From assembly GCF_021654135.1 (NCBI RefSeq), contig NZ_JAKGSD010000023.1, positions 1 to 64,000 on the forward strand: 64,000 nucleotides of DNA, read 5' to 3'. Source of the stretch: Amycolatopsis tucumanensis. Its GTDB lineage: Bacteria > Actinomycetota > Actinomycetes > Mycobacteriales > Pseudonocardiaceae. Below are positions 7,961-16,586 of this stretch, piece by piece. The notes below the pieces were generated by a model, which had not been told where the DNA came from, ran no database searches, and saw nothing but the letters and a program-made list of their open reading frames with translations. Each line of letters begins with the position of its first letter. Position 1 is the stretch's first letter. Made by a program: the position numbers and the translations under genes.

Positions 7961-10279
7961 GTGCCAGCACTGATCAGCCGGATGGGCAAGCGGCTGCGCA
8001 AGCTCATCGAGCGGCCAGGCAGCGTCGAGCTGACCAAGTACGAGGCGCTGCTGCCGGACATCGAGGCGCTCGAACCCGAGCTGGAGGCCCTGAGCGACGC
8101 GGAGCTGACCGAGCGCGCGGGCAAGCTCCGCCTGGAGGCCGAGCTCGGCGACTCGCAGCTGGTGGAGCTGTGCGCGCTCGGCCGCGAAGCCGCGCGGCGG
8201 GCGCTGGACGAGCGCGCGTTCGACGTGCAGCTGCTCGGCACGATGGGCCTGCTGTCCGGGCACGTCGTGCAGATGCAGACCGGTGAGGGCAAGACGCTGG
8301 CGGGCGCGCTGGCCGCCGCGGGGTACGCGCTGCAGGGCAAGCGCGTGCACGTCATCTCCGTCAACGACTACCTGGCCCGCCGCGACGGCGAGTGGATGAA
8401 GCCGGTGTACGACCTGCTCGGCGTCACCGTCGGCTGGGTCGACGGCAGCCTCACCCGCGAGGAGCGGCGCGCGGCCTACGACGCCGAGGTCACCTACGGC
8501 GCGGTCAGCGAGATCGGGTTCGACATGCTGCGCGACCGGCTCGTCACCCGCGCCGAGGACGTCGTCCAGCCCGCCCCGGAGGTCGCGATCATCGACGAGG
8601 CCGACTCGGTGCTCGTCGACGAGGCGCGGGTGCCGCTGGTCATGGCCGGTTCGGTGGACCAGGCGGTCGCCGACACCGAGGTCGCCAACGTGGTCCGGCG
8701 GCTGCGGCTGGGCCTGCACTACGAGACCGACACCGACGGCCGCAACGCGTGGCTGACCACCGCCGGCGCGTCCGTCGTGGAGAAGGCGCTCGGCGGGGTC
8801 GACCTGTACAGCGAGTCCGGCTCCGAGCGGCTGGCGGCCGTCAACGTCGCCCTGCACGCGCACGCGCTGCTCACCCGCGACGTCGACTACCTGGTGCGCG
8901 ACGGCAAGGTCGAGCTGATCAACGCCTCCCGCGGCCGGGTCGCCGAGCTGCAGCGCTGGCCGGACGGGCTGCAGGCCGCGGTCGAGGCGAAGGAGCAGGT
9001 CGCGCCCACCGACCGCGGCGAGATCCTGGACTCGATCACCGTGCAGGCCCTGATCGCCCGGTACCCGCAGGTCGCGGGCATGACCGGCACCGCGGTCGCG
9101 GTCGCCGAGCAGCTGCGCGAGTTCTACCAGCTCGAAGTGGCGGTCATCCCGCCGAACAAGCCGAACGTCCGCGAGGACCTCGACGACCGGATCTTCGCCT
9201 CGCCGTCGCACAAGCTGCGCGCGATCGTCAAGGAGATCCGCGAGGTGCACGAGACCGGGCGGCCGATCCTCGTCGGCACGCAGGACGTCGCGGAATCCGA
9301 GGAGCTCGCCGAGAAGCTGGCGAAGGCCGACCTGCCGTGCGTCGTCCTCAACGCGCGCAACGACGCCGAGGAAGCCGCGATCATCGCCGAGGCGGGCAAG
9401 TTCGGCGCGATCACCGTGTCCACCCAGATGGCGGGCCGCGGCACCGACATCCGGCTGGGCGGCGCGGACGGCAAGGACCGCGAACGCGTCGCCGAGCTGG
9501 GCGGTCTGCACGTCATCGGCACCGCGCGGTACCCGTCGAGCCGTCTGGACGGCCAGTTGCGCGGCCGGTCCGGCCGCCAGGGCGACCCGGGCAGCGCGGT
9601 GTTCTTCGCGAGCCTGAACGACGAGCTGGTCACCTCGAACGCGCCGGACGTGCCCGATGGCATCGACGCGGACGACTCGGGCGAGATCACCGATCCGGCT
9701 GCCAAGCGCCACATCGACCACGCGCAGCGCGTCGCCGAGGGCGTGGACCTGGAGATCCACCGCAACACCTGGCGCTACACGCGGCTGATCGAGCACCAGC
9801 GGCGCGAGCTGCTGGAGTACCGCGACGAGCTGCTCCGGACCGACGCGGCCGCGGAGGCGCTGTCCGGCGAGAAGCGCTACGACGAGCTGACCGAGAAGGT
9901 CGGCGAGGAGAAGGCGAAGCAGGTCTGCCGCGAGATCATGCTGTACCACCTGGACCAGATGTGGTCGGACCACCTCGCGTTCCTCACCGACGTGCGGGAG
10001 AGCATCCACCTGCGCGCGCTGGCGCGGGAGACGCCGCTGGACGAGTTCCACCGCATCGCGATCCCGGAGTTCCGCAAGATCGTGCCCGCGATCAAGGAGC
10101 GGTCCGCCGAGACGCTCGCCGACGTGGAGATCGGCGACGACGGGATCGACCTGGCGGCCTCCGGCGTGCGGCGGGCCAGCTCGACGTGGACGTACCTGGT
10201 GCACGACGCGCCGTTCGACGCGGGCTTCGAGGAGACGCTGCGGCAGGTGCGCAGCCTCTTGCGGCGCAAGAAGAACTGA
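7961..10279 (+). CDS. secA2: accessory Sec translocase ATPase SecA2
   Basis: 772 aa from the GTG at 7961, preceded by the ribosome-binding site AAGGACAGGAG. Motor landmarks are present: FDVQLLG, Walker A QTGEGKT (about residue 100), NDYLARRD, Walker B IIDEADSVLVDEA, MTGTA, the STQMAGRGTDI helicase motif and GRSGRQGDPG. The protein is shorter than SecA1 and ends in a basic RRKKN tail without the C-terminal zinc-binding domain, as in actinobacterial SecA2. The close match of motif order and length to mycobacterial SecA2 supports the name. SecA2 drives export of a subset of proteins through SecYEG; adjacency to two exported hydrolases may be coincidental. Confidence 0.9.
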   Translation: MPALISRMGKRLRKLIERPGSVELTKYEALLPDIEALEPELEALSDAELTERAGKLRLEAELGDSQLVELCALGREAARRALDERAFDVQLLGTMGLLSGHVVQMQTGEGKTLAGALAAAGYALQGKRVHVISVNDYLARRDGEWMKPVYDLLGVTVGWVDGSLTREERRAAYDAEVTYGAVSEIGFDMLRDRLVTRAEDVVQPAPEVAIIDEADSVLVDEARVPLVMAGSVDQAVADTEVANVVRRLRLGLHYETDTDGRNAWLTTAGASVVEKALGGVDLYSESGSERLAAVNVALHAHALLTRDVDYLVRDGKVELINASRGRVAELQRWPDGLQAAVEAKEQVAPTDRGEILDSITVQALIARYPQVAGMTGTAVAVAEQLREFYQLEVAVIPPNKPNVREDLDDRIFASPSHKLRAIVKEIREVHETGRPILVGTQDVAESEELAEKLAKADLPCVVLNARNDAEEAAIIAEAGKFGAITVSTQMAGRGTDIRLGGADGKDRERVAELGGLHVIGTARYPSSRLDGQLRGRSGRQGDPGSAVFFASLNDELVTSNAPDVPDGIDADDSGEITDPAAKRHIDHAQRVAEGVDLEIHRNTWRYTRLIEHQRRELLEYRDELLRTDAAAEALSGEKRYDELTEKVGEEKAKQVCREIMLYHLDQMWSDHLAFLTDVRESIHLRALARETPLDEFHRIAIPEFRKIVPAIKERSAETLADVEIGDDGIDLAASGVRRASSTWTYLVHDAPFDAGFEETLRQVRSLLRRKKN

Positions 10280-10312
10280 GCGGGCATCCGGGGCGTGGCC
10301 GACAATGAGGTC

Positions 10313-12022
10313 ATGCTCCGGATCGCGCTGGCCCAGGTGAACCCGACCGTCGGCGACCTGACGGCCAACGCGGCGCAAACTGTGACGTGGGCCCGCAAGG
10401 CCGCCGAGGCGGGGGCGCACGTCGTCGTGTTCCCCGAGATGTCGCTGACCGGGTACCCGGTCGAGGACCTCGCGTTGCGGCGGACCTTCGCGGAAGCGTC
10501 GCGCTCCGCGTTGCGGGCGTTGGCTGCTTCGCTGGCGGACGCGGGTTGCGGCGAGCTGCTCGTGTACGTGGGTTACCTCGACCTGGACGACGTCGGTCCC
10601 CGTGACGCGGCAGCCGCCCTGTGGCGCGGCGAGGTGGTCGCGCGCCAGTTCAAGCACCACCTGCCGAACTACGGCGTGTTCGACGAGCAGAGGTGGTTCA
10701 AGGCGGGGCGGACGCTGGACGTGCTGCGGTTCCACGGCTGCGACATCGGCATGGTGATCTGCGAGGACCTCTGGCAGGACGGCGGGCCGGTGTCCGCGCT
10801 CGGGGCGGCCGGGGTCGGCGTGGTGGTGTCGCCGAACGCCTCGCCGTACGAACGGTCCAAGGACGACATCCGGTTGCCGCTGGTCGCGCGGCGGGCGGCA
10901 GAGGCCGGCGCTCCCTTGGTCTACGCGAACCAGGTCGGCGGGCAGGACGACCTCGTGTTCGACGGCGACTCGTTCGTGGTCGGCGCGGACGGCTCGCTGC
11001 TCGCGCGGGCGCCGCAGTTCGTGGAGCACCTGCTGGTGGCGGATGTGTCCGTGGACGCGGTGGAGTGCGTGCCGGGGACGTACGAGGGGCTCGAGGTGCG
11101 GCGGCGGGTGCTGTCGGCGGATCCGGCGCCGGCGTACGAACCCTTGCCCGCTGCGGTGCGCGAGCCGTTGTCCGACGAGGCGGAGGTGTGGTCGGCGCTG
11201 GTCGTCGGGTTGCGGGACTACGTGCACAAGAACGGGTTCCGCTCGGTGATCTTCGGGTTCTCCGGCGGGATCGACTCCGCGGTGACGGCGGCGCTGGCGG
11301 TGGACGCGCTGGGGGCGGACTCGGTGCACGGGGTGTCGATGCCGTCGCGGTACTCGTCGGCGCATTCGCGGGACGACGCGGCGGAACTGGCGCGGCGGCT
11401 GGGATGCCACTTCCGGGTGGAGCCGGTCGAGGAGATGGTGCGGGTCTACGTGGATCAGCTCGGACTGTCGGGCCTGGCGGAGGAGAACATCCAGGCGCGG
11501 GTGCGCGGCATGCTCCTGATGTCACTGTCCAATATGGAGGGACATTTGGTGCTGGCGACCGGGAACAAGACCGAGCTGGCGGTCGGGTACTCGACGATGT
11601 ACGGGGACGCGGTCGGCGGGTTCGCGCCGATCAAGGACGTGTTCAAGACGCAGGTGTGGGCGCTGGCCCGGTGGCGCAACGCCGCGGCCGAGAAACGCGG
11701 TGAGGTGCCGCCGATCCCGGAGAACTCGATCGCGAAACCGCCGTCGGCGGAGCTGCGACCGGGGCAGCTGGACACGGATTCCCTGCCGGACTACGGGTTG
11801 CTGGACGACATCCTGGACGACTACGTCGAAGGCGACCGGGGTTACGCGGAGTTGGTCGAGGCCGGGTTCGCGCCGGAAACGATCGATCGGGTGATCCGGA
11901 TGGTAGACCGTGCGGAGTACAAACGCCGCCAGTACCCGATCGGTACGAAGATAACTTTTAAGGCTTTCGGGCGAGATCGACGGCTGCCCATCACGAATTG
12001 CTGGCGCGGAGGGGAGTTCTGA
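10313..12022 (+). CDS. nadE: glutamine-dependent NAD+ synthetase
   Basis: 569 aa from the ATG at 10313 (GAGG a few bases upstream). The N-terminal nitrilase-type glutaminase domain shows the Glu (FPEMSLTGYP), Lys (FKHHLPNYGVFDE) and Cys (VICEDLWQDG) triad. The C-terminal synthetase domain has the PP-loop SGGIDSAV (about residue 320), GNKTELAVGY and KDVFKTQVW. It converts deamido-NAD to NAD+ using glutamine-derived ammonia. This is the shorter bacterial architecture, not the roughly 680-residue mycobacterial NadE. It starts 33 bp after secA2, so read-through is likely. Confidence 0.92.
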   Translation: MLRIALAQVNPTVGDLTANAAQTVTWARKAAEAGAHVVVFPEMSLTGYPVEDLALRRTFAEASRSALRALAASLADAGCGELLVYVGYLDLDDVGPRDAAAALWRGEVVARQFKHHLPNYGVFDEQRWFKAGRTLDVLRFHGCDIGMVICEDLWQDGGPVSALGAAGVGVVVSPNASPYERSKDDIRLPLVARRAAEAGAPLVYANQVGGQDDLVFDGDSFVVGADGSLLARAPQFVEHLLVADVSVDAVECVPGTYEGLEVRRRVLSADPAPAYEPLPAAVREPLSDEAEVWSALVVGLRDYVHKNGFRSVIFGFSGGIDSAVTAALAVDALGADSVHGVSMPSRYSSAHSRDDAAELARRLGCHFRVEPVEEMVRVYVDQLGLSGLAEENIQARVRGMLLMSLSNMEGHLVLATGNKTELAVGYSTMYGDAVGGFAPIKDVFKTQVWALARWRNAAAEKRGEVPPIPENSIAKPPSAELRPGQLDTDSLPDYGLLDDILDDYVEGDRGYAELVEAGFAPETIDRVIRMVDRAEYKRRQYPIGTKITFKAFGRDRRLPITNCWRGGEF

Positions 12023-12087
12023 GCCGGAAACTGTCGGACCCGGGTGCCATCATTCCCTCCATGCCCCTCCTGGAAGGAACTGTTGTC

Positions 12088-12639
12088 ATGGCTGGGAATG
12101 TCCGTCCGGTGGCCGACGAGCGCGACGGCCTGCTCGCTTTTCTCGCGCAGCAGCGTTATGTCCTGCGTCTCGCGGCCCGTGGTCTGACCGACGCGCAGGC
12201 GCGGCTGACGCCCACGCGGAGCGCGCTGAGCATCGGCGGGCTGATCAAACACGTGACGAGCACCGAGCGACGGTGGATGGCGGCGGTGCGCGGTTCCCCT
12301 GTGGACAGCGATGGCGTGGCGGATTTCGTTGTGGGTGAAGGGGAAACGCTGTCCGATGTGCTGACCGCGTACGACTCGGCGGCCAGGGAGACCGAGGAGA
12401 TCGTCGCCGGGATCCCGGATGTCGGGCAGCCGGTGCGGGTGCCGTGGCTCCCGGACGAAGTGGACGCGTGGACGGTGCGGTGGGTGCTGCTGCACCTGAT
12501 CGAGGAAACCGCGCGGCACGCCGGGCACGCGGACATCCTGCGCGAACACATCGACGGCGCGACCGCGGTGCCACTGATGGCCGCGGCGGAGGGATGGCCC
12601 GTCAGACCGTGGCTGACGCCCCGCGCCCCCAGCGGCTGA
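12088..12639 (+). CDS. DinB-fold (DUF664) protein
   Basis: 183 aa from the ATG at 12088, placed after the ribosome-binding site TGGAAGGA; an in-frame ATG at 12061 lacks one. The sequence fits the DinB/DUF664 four-helix bundle: an N-terminal LLAFLAQQRYVLRLAARGL helix, an IGGLIKHVTSTERRW segment with the first metal His, and WVLLHLIEETARHAGHAD with the last pair. Actinobacterial members include mycothiol-dependent S-transferases; others are uncharacterised. The metal-binding pattern is present but the reaction cannot be read from sequence. Confidence 0.8.
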   Translation: MAGNVRPVADERDGLLAFLAQQRYVLRLAARGLTDAQARLTPTRSALSIGGLIKHVTSTERRWMAAVRGSPVDSDGVADFVVGEGETLSDVLTAYDSAARETEEIVAGIPDVGQPVRVPWLPDEVDAWTVRWVLLHLIEETARHAGHADILREHIDGATAVPLMAAAEGWPVRPWLTPRAPSG

Positions 12640-12783
12640 CGACGCTGCTGCGGTTGCGCTCGCTGGCGATGCGCTCGCAACCGAGCGGTTGGCGGCGCCT
12701 GTTTCCGCCGCTTCGGTCGCAGGCCCCGCCGGGAGCAACGTGCACCCCTCCCGACACGAGCCCGCCGCACTCGCACGCAAGAA

Positions 12784-13300
12784 CACGCCAGCCGCCCCGA
12801 CGGATGCGCGCCGAGCGCCCCTTGAAACCCGTACGCGACCGCGGCCACGGATAACCCGTCGGGCCATGACCCGACACGATGCCCGGCACCCTCCCACGGA
12901 AGGCTGCCATCCCACGCAAGAGGGTCACGCAAGAACCGAGCCTCCCACCGCCAAGCCCAGGCCCGGGCTTCACGACCCGGTCCCGAGCCAACTCCAAAGG
13001 AGATCCCTTGAACCGCAACCCACACGCCAGCCACCCCACCGGACGCACTCCCCCGGGCGCGCCGAATACCCGCTGAAACCTAACGCGAGCGCGGCCACGG
13101 ATAACCCGTCGGACCGTGACCCGACACGACGCCCTCCCACAGAAGGCCGCCGTCCCACACGAGAAGGCCACGCAAGAACTCGCCTTCCCACCACCGCGCC
13201 CAGTCCCGCGCTTCGCAAGCCGGTCCCGAACCAACGTCAAAGGAGACCCCTTGAACAACAACCCACACGCCAGCCACCCCGTCGGGCGCGCTCCCCCGGG
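12784..13300. repeat. degenerate ~240-250-bp direct repeats, non-coding
   Basis: Two nearly full copies and one partial copy are arranged in tandem. The marker GCGGCCACGGATAACCCGTC begins at 12841 and 13091 (250-bp period). ACACGCCAGCC recurs near 12784, 13022 and 13265. Each later copy has AAAGGAGA followed closely by CCCTTGAAC, which looks like a ribosome-binding site with a TTG start; in the first this opens a 22-codon frame (13008-13076). Similarity holds in all frames, so the repeat is conserved as DNA. No known mobile element was recognised. Confidence 0.7.
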
Positions 13301-13315
13301 CCGGGCGCGCCCGCG

Positions 13316-13849
13316 TCAGAAGAGGGTCGGCTGGACGTCCGCGCCTTCGATGATGAGCATCTGCCGCTTGGTCTCCACCCCACCGCGTGCGGAGAACCCA
13401 CCCATGCGGCGCCCGGCGGCCAGCACCCGGTGGCACGGCACGACGATCGGGAAGGGGTTGTGTCCCAGCGCCTGGCCGACGGCCTGCGCCGAACCCGGCA
13501 TGCCCAGCCGGTGGGCGATGTCGCCGTAGGTGAGGGTCCGTCCGGGCGGGATGTTCCGCGCGATCTCGTACACGCGGCGGTTGAACTCCGGCACGCCCTG
13601 GTAGTCGAGAACGATCCCGAGCAGGTCCCGGCGCTCGCCGCGCAGGAGTGCGGTGATCTCGTCGATGGCGGCCTGGATCTCGTCCGGCGGCGTCGACTCG
13701 GCGGCCTCGGGGAAGGCGGCCCGGAGGCGGGCCCGTGTGGTGGCGGGGGCGCCGTCGGGCAGGCGGACGCCGGTCACACCGTGCTCGCCCCAGGCGATGC
13801 CGCAGTGACCGATCGCGGTGTCGAAGAGCGCGTAACCCAGTGCTGTCAT
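13316..13849 (-). CDS. ogt: methylated-DNA--protein-cysteine methyltransferase
   Basis: 177 aa, the standard length for Ogt/MGMT. The C-terminal domain contains RTLTYGDIAHRLG, a helix-turn-helix (GSAQAVGQALGHNP) and the active site PIVVPCHRV, whose cysteine accepts the alkyl group from O6-alkylguanine in a suicide reaction. An N-terminal ribonuclease-like domain precedes it. The start is 9 bp downstream of the SRPBCC gene, suggesting a two-gene operon. The 3' end abuts the direct-repeat block. Confidence 0.92.
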   Translation of the reverse strand: MTALGYALFDTAIGHCGIAWGEHGVTGVRLPDGAPATTRARLRAAFPEAAESTPPDEIQAAIDEITALLRGERRDLLGIVLDYQGVPEFNRRVYEIARNIPPGRTLTYGDIAHRLGMPGSAQAVGQALGHNPFPIVVPCHRVLAAGRRMGGFSARGGVETKRQMLIIEGADVQPTLF

Positions 13850-13858
13850 GGTGTCCCC

Positions 13859-14266
13859 TCAGGCCGGGAGGGCCTGTGCCTCCAGCGTCTCCTTGATGAC
13901 CGCGGTGCCTTGCTCCATCAAAGCACCGGTGCGGGCCGCGAGGGTTCCGGGGAGGAGGTCGGCGACCCAGACGAACCGGGTCCGGCCCGGTCCGTCGGCG
14001 AACACCTGCGAGACGCCGTTGTGGTGGCTGTAGGGCCCGCCGACGACGGACCAGACGAGCCGGTGCGCGTCGTCGTCGAGGTCGACCAGCACCTCGCGCA
14101 CGACGGTGCCGTCGAAGAAGGTGACGATCCGGTCCGTGCCGTCCAGGCGCGTGTCGGTGACGAAGCCGGGGGCGAGGCGTTCGTGCAGCGCGCCCCAGTC
14201 CCGGAGAGCTGCCCAGACCACGGCGAGAGGAGTGTCGATCAGGGTTTCCGTACGTATCGAAGCCAT
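13859..14266 (-). CDS. SRPBCC/START-like small protein
   Basis: 135 aa. The opening IRTETLIDTPLAVVWAALRDWGALHE is the typical first strand and helix of SRPBCC (polyketide cyclase/dehydrase-like) proteins, and the terminal helix (ALMEQGTAVIKETLEA) closes the cavity. Such proteins bind hydrophobic ligands; some are enzymes. No catalytic residues can be assigned. It lies directly upstream of ogt on the same strand (9 bp). It is divergent from the maleate-isomerase-family gene with about 70 bp between starts. Confidence 0.7.
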   Translation of the reverse strand: MASIRTETLIDTPLAVVWAALRDWGALHERLAPGFVTDTRLDGTDRIVTFFDGTVVREVLVDLDDDAHRLVWSVVGGPYSHHNGVSQVFADGPGRTRFVWVADLLPGTLAARTGALMEQGTAVIKETLEAQALPA

Positions 14267-14337
14267 GCGGTCAGCGTGCCGCGCGGCCGGCCCGGGGTCT
14301 TGAAGATTCTTGCGCTGCCCGGCGGGTACCCGGCGTC

Positions 14338-15045
14338 ATGGGCACACTGCGGGTCGGCGTGGTCGCGTCGTTCGACTTCACCAGGGACGACGAGATCCGC
14401 CGCTGGCTGCCCGACGGAGTCGAGCTGGAGGTGCGCCGGACGGCCGAGGCCCCGGCCGACGACAACCTGACGATGGTGTCCGCGCTGGCCGATCCTGCGT
14501 ACCTGACGGCCTCGGTCCGCGCGCTGTGCGACACGGGCGCCGCGGCGATCGCCTACGCCTGCACGGCCTGCAGTTTCGTGGGCGGTGAGGCAGGCGAACG
14601 CGCCCTGCGGCAAGCCATGGAGGCCGCTGGCGCACCTCGGGCGCTGACCACGTCCGGCGCGGTCGTCGACGCACTGCGGAGCGTCGGCGCGTGGCGGTTG
14701 GCCGTGGTGCACCCGTACGCGCCCGCGGTGGGCCGGCGCCTGCACAAGTACCTGACGGCGCACGGGTTCGAGATCACCAGGATCACCGGTTTCGCCCTGG
14801 CGGTCGACGAGGTCCCCGACGTCCAGCCCGAGGAGGTGACGGACCTGATCCGCGAGGGCGACACCCCCACGGCCGACGCGGTGTTCGTGAGCTGCACCGG
14901 CCTGCCCACTTACGACGTGATCGCGCCGCTGGAGCGGGAGCTGGGCAAGCCCGTGGTCACCGCGAACCAAGCCACGATGTGGGCACTGCTCCACAGCATG
15001 GGCGAAAAGGCCCTCGGCCCGGGACAACACCTGCTGGCGAGCTGA
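14338..15045 (+). CDS. Asp/Glu racemase superfamily protein, maleate isomerase/AMDase-like
   Basis: 235 aa. Two cysteine motifs sit where this superfamily has its catalytic pair: AYACTACSFVG (about residue 78) and FVSCTGLPTYD (about residue 188). LTTSGAVVDALRSVG and VTANQATMWALLHSM match the maleate cis-trans isomerase/arylmalonate decarboxylase branch more than the amino-acid racemases. The enzyme probably acts on a small dicarboxylate; the substrate is unknown. It is followed by 600 bp of non-coding repetitive DNA. Confidence 0.7.
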   Translation: MGTLRVGVVASFDFTRDDEIRRWLPDGVELEVRRTAEAPADDNLTMVSALADPAYLTASVRALCDTGAAAIAYACTACSFVGGEAGERALRQAMEAAGAPRALTTSGAVVDALRSVGAWRLAVVHPYAPAVGRRLHKYLTAHGFEITRITGFALAVDEVPDVQPEEVTDLIREGDTPTADAVFVSCTGLPTYDVIAPLERELGKPVVTANQATMWALLHSMGEKALGPGQHLLAS

Positions 15046-15345
15046 CCCCAGCCGACGGCGTAGCCCTGAGGCGCGCCGCCGGCCGCGCGCGAACGGCCGG
15101 GCGCAACAAAGTGCCACGACGTTGGGGGTAGAGCGTCGGGCACCGGGGCGGGAGGCTGCGAAGGCCGTGTGGTTCGGGCCGCAGAGCGCCGCGGGCCCGG
15201 CCCTTTGCACCGCGCAGTGCCCGGGCGCCGGGGCGGCTGGCGCCCTGAGCACCCGGGGCCCCGGGTGCCGGAGCGGCAGGGTGCCCAGCGGACGCCCGGG
15301 TGACTGAGCACAGGGAAGCCCCGGATGCCGCGGCCAGGGCCTAGG

Positions 15346-15425
15346 GTGCCTGGGCGCTGCGGTGCCTGGACCCTGCGGTGCCTGGGCCCTGCAGTGCAGG
15401 GGCCTTGCGGTGCCGGGGCGCCTGG
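15346..15425. repeat. 16-bp tandem repeat, five copies
   Basis: Five consecutive 16-mers with consensus GTGCCTGGGCCCTGCG start at 15346, 15362, 15378, 15394 and 15410, with one to five changes each. Short size, no spacers and no cas genes exclude CRISPR. Flanking sequence (15046-15345) is very GC-rich and loosely repetitive but has no clear unit or gene. Confidence 0.8.
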
Positions 15426-15433
15426 GCGGTAGG

Positions 15434-15600
15434 GCGTCGACCTTCGCGGGGCGCGGCGCCAATGGCGTCGGAACTGCAGAGCGGCAGTGCCTCCAGCCTC
15501 GCGCGACGCGGCGCCAAGGGCGCCGGACATGTGCACCGGAGCGGCACAGCGTCCGGGCGTCGAGCCTCAGGGGCGCGGCGGCAAGGGCGCCGGGACAAGA
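15434..15600. repeat. ~60-bp imperfect direct repeats, three copies
   Basis: Three copies begin near 15434, 15489 and 15557, each of the form GCSTCSAGCCT...GCGCGGCGCCAAGGGCGCCGG. The GGCGCCAAGGGCGCC-type core could fold into hairpins. The block ends about 55 bp before the AraC-type gene and may form part of its upstream region. No reading frame of good quality lies in it. Confidence 0.6.
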
Positions 15601-15654
15601 ACGCCCGCACCAAGGCGCCCGGAATTGTCGTACCTGCGGGGTACCGTCGCGCGC

Positions 15655-16476
15655 ATGGTGGCCGTTCTCTCGATTGCCTCGCGCGCGGGTGTCGTGGTGC
15701 GGCTTGTGCGTTGTGGGGGCGGGCATCGCGGGTGGTCGGCTCCTGAGGGGCGCTCCTCGCCGGAACTGGTGCTCGTTCGGCGCGGCTGGTTCCGGCGCCG
15801 GACGTGCGCCGGGGTCTTCGAGGCCGATCCGGCCGTCGGCTACCTCTCGCTGCCCGACGAGGAAGAGACCTTCGCGCATCCCGGCGGCGGTGACGTGTGC
15901 ACCGCCATCCAGTTCGCGCCCTCGCTGTGGGCCTCGCTCTTCGGGGAACACCGGCCGGCCACCCCGGCGGTCTACGTCGACGCCGCGCTCGAGTTCGCCC
16001 ATCGGCGGTTCATCGCGTCGACCCGGCAGGCCGACCCCGACTACGCGTTGCCGGAAAGCCTGCTCGCCCTCACCCGGGCCGCCATCGGGCCCGCGCCCCA
16101 CCTCGGCACCCAGGCCGCGCCTCACCCCGGCGCCCGCGTCACCGACCGGGACATCGTCGCCAGGGCGCGCATCGCCATCGTCGAACGGCACCTGGCCGCC
16201 GGCACCCTCCTCTCCCTCGCCGAACTGCTCCACGTCTCACCGTTCCGGCTCAGCCGCGCCTTCACCCGCGAGGTGGGCGTGCCCCTCACCCGCTACCGCA
16301 ACCGGATCCGCGTCGGCCTGGTGCTGGAACGCCTCGAAGCCGGCGACACGGACCTGGCCGGACTCGCGGCCGACCTCGGCTTCGCCGACCAGGCCCACCT
16401 CACCCGCACCGTCAAGGAACACGTCGGCCACCCGCCGGCCGCCCTCCGGCGCCTGCTCGGAACCACCGGCGTGTGA
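15655..16476 (+). CDS. AraC-family transcriptional regulator
   Basis: 273 aa from the ATG at 15655; in-frame sequence upstream is repeat DNA and was excluded. The N-terminal 130 residues are a poorly conserved beta-rich sensing region (RRGWFRRRT, GVFEADPAVGYLSLPDEEETFAHPGGGDVC). The C-terminal 100 residues are the AraC DNA-binding domain with two helix-turn-helix units (SLAELLHVSPFRLSRAFTREVG and LAADLGFADQAHLTRTVKEHVG). The effector and targets are unknown. It is followed by panB on the same strand with a 110-bp gap, which argues against an operon. Confidence 0.8.
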   Translation: MVAVLSIASRAGVVVRLVRCGGGHRGWSAPEGRSSPELVLVRRGWFRRRTCAGVFEADPAVGYLSLPDEEETFAHPGGGDVCTAIQFAPSLWASLFGEHRPATPAVYVDAALEFAHRRFIASTRQADPDYALPESLLALTRAAIGPAPHLGTQAAPHPGARVTDRDIVARARIAIVERHLAAGTLLSLAELLHVSPFRLSRAFTREVGVPLTRYRNRIRVGLVLERLEAGDTDLAGLAADLGFADQAHLTRTVKEHVGHPPAALRRLLGTTGV

Positions 16477-16586
16477 AGCTCATCGCAGCTCCTTGGGCTG
16501 CCTCACGTCCTGGTGTCACGCTGGGTTTCCCAGATCCACGACCCGGGGACCCGACGAGGGCCTCGAGGGAAGGACGGTCGACGAAG

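Noticed and set aside
6254..11410. Very long minus-strand open frame covering the second hydrolase lipoprotein plus antisense of secA2 and nadE
   Set aside because: Only the first 1.6 kb shows real protein features; the rest is an Arg/Val/Asp-rich shadow of secA2 and nadE caused by high GC. The gene start was set at the GTG giving a signal peptide (7870).
12602..13261. Open frames through the 12.6-13.3 kb repeat block on both strands
   Set aside because: Repeat similarity is shared by all frames, indicating DNA-level repetition. No frame has a proper start and stop across the block except the 22-codon one mentioned in the findings.
15346..15425. Possible CRISPR array
   Set aside because: Units are 16 bp, directly adjacent with no spacers, and no cas genes are nearby.
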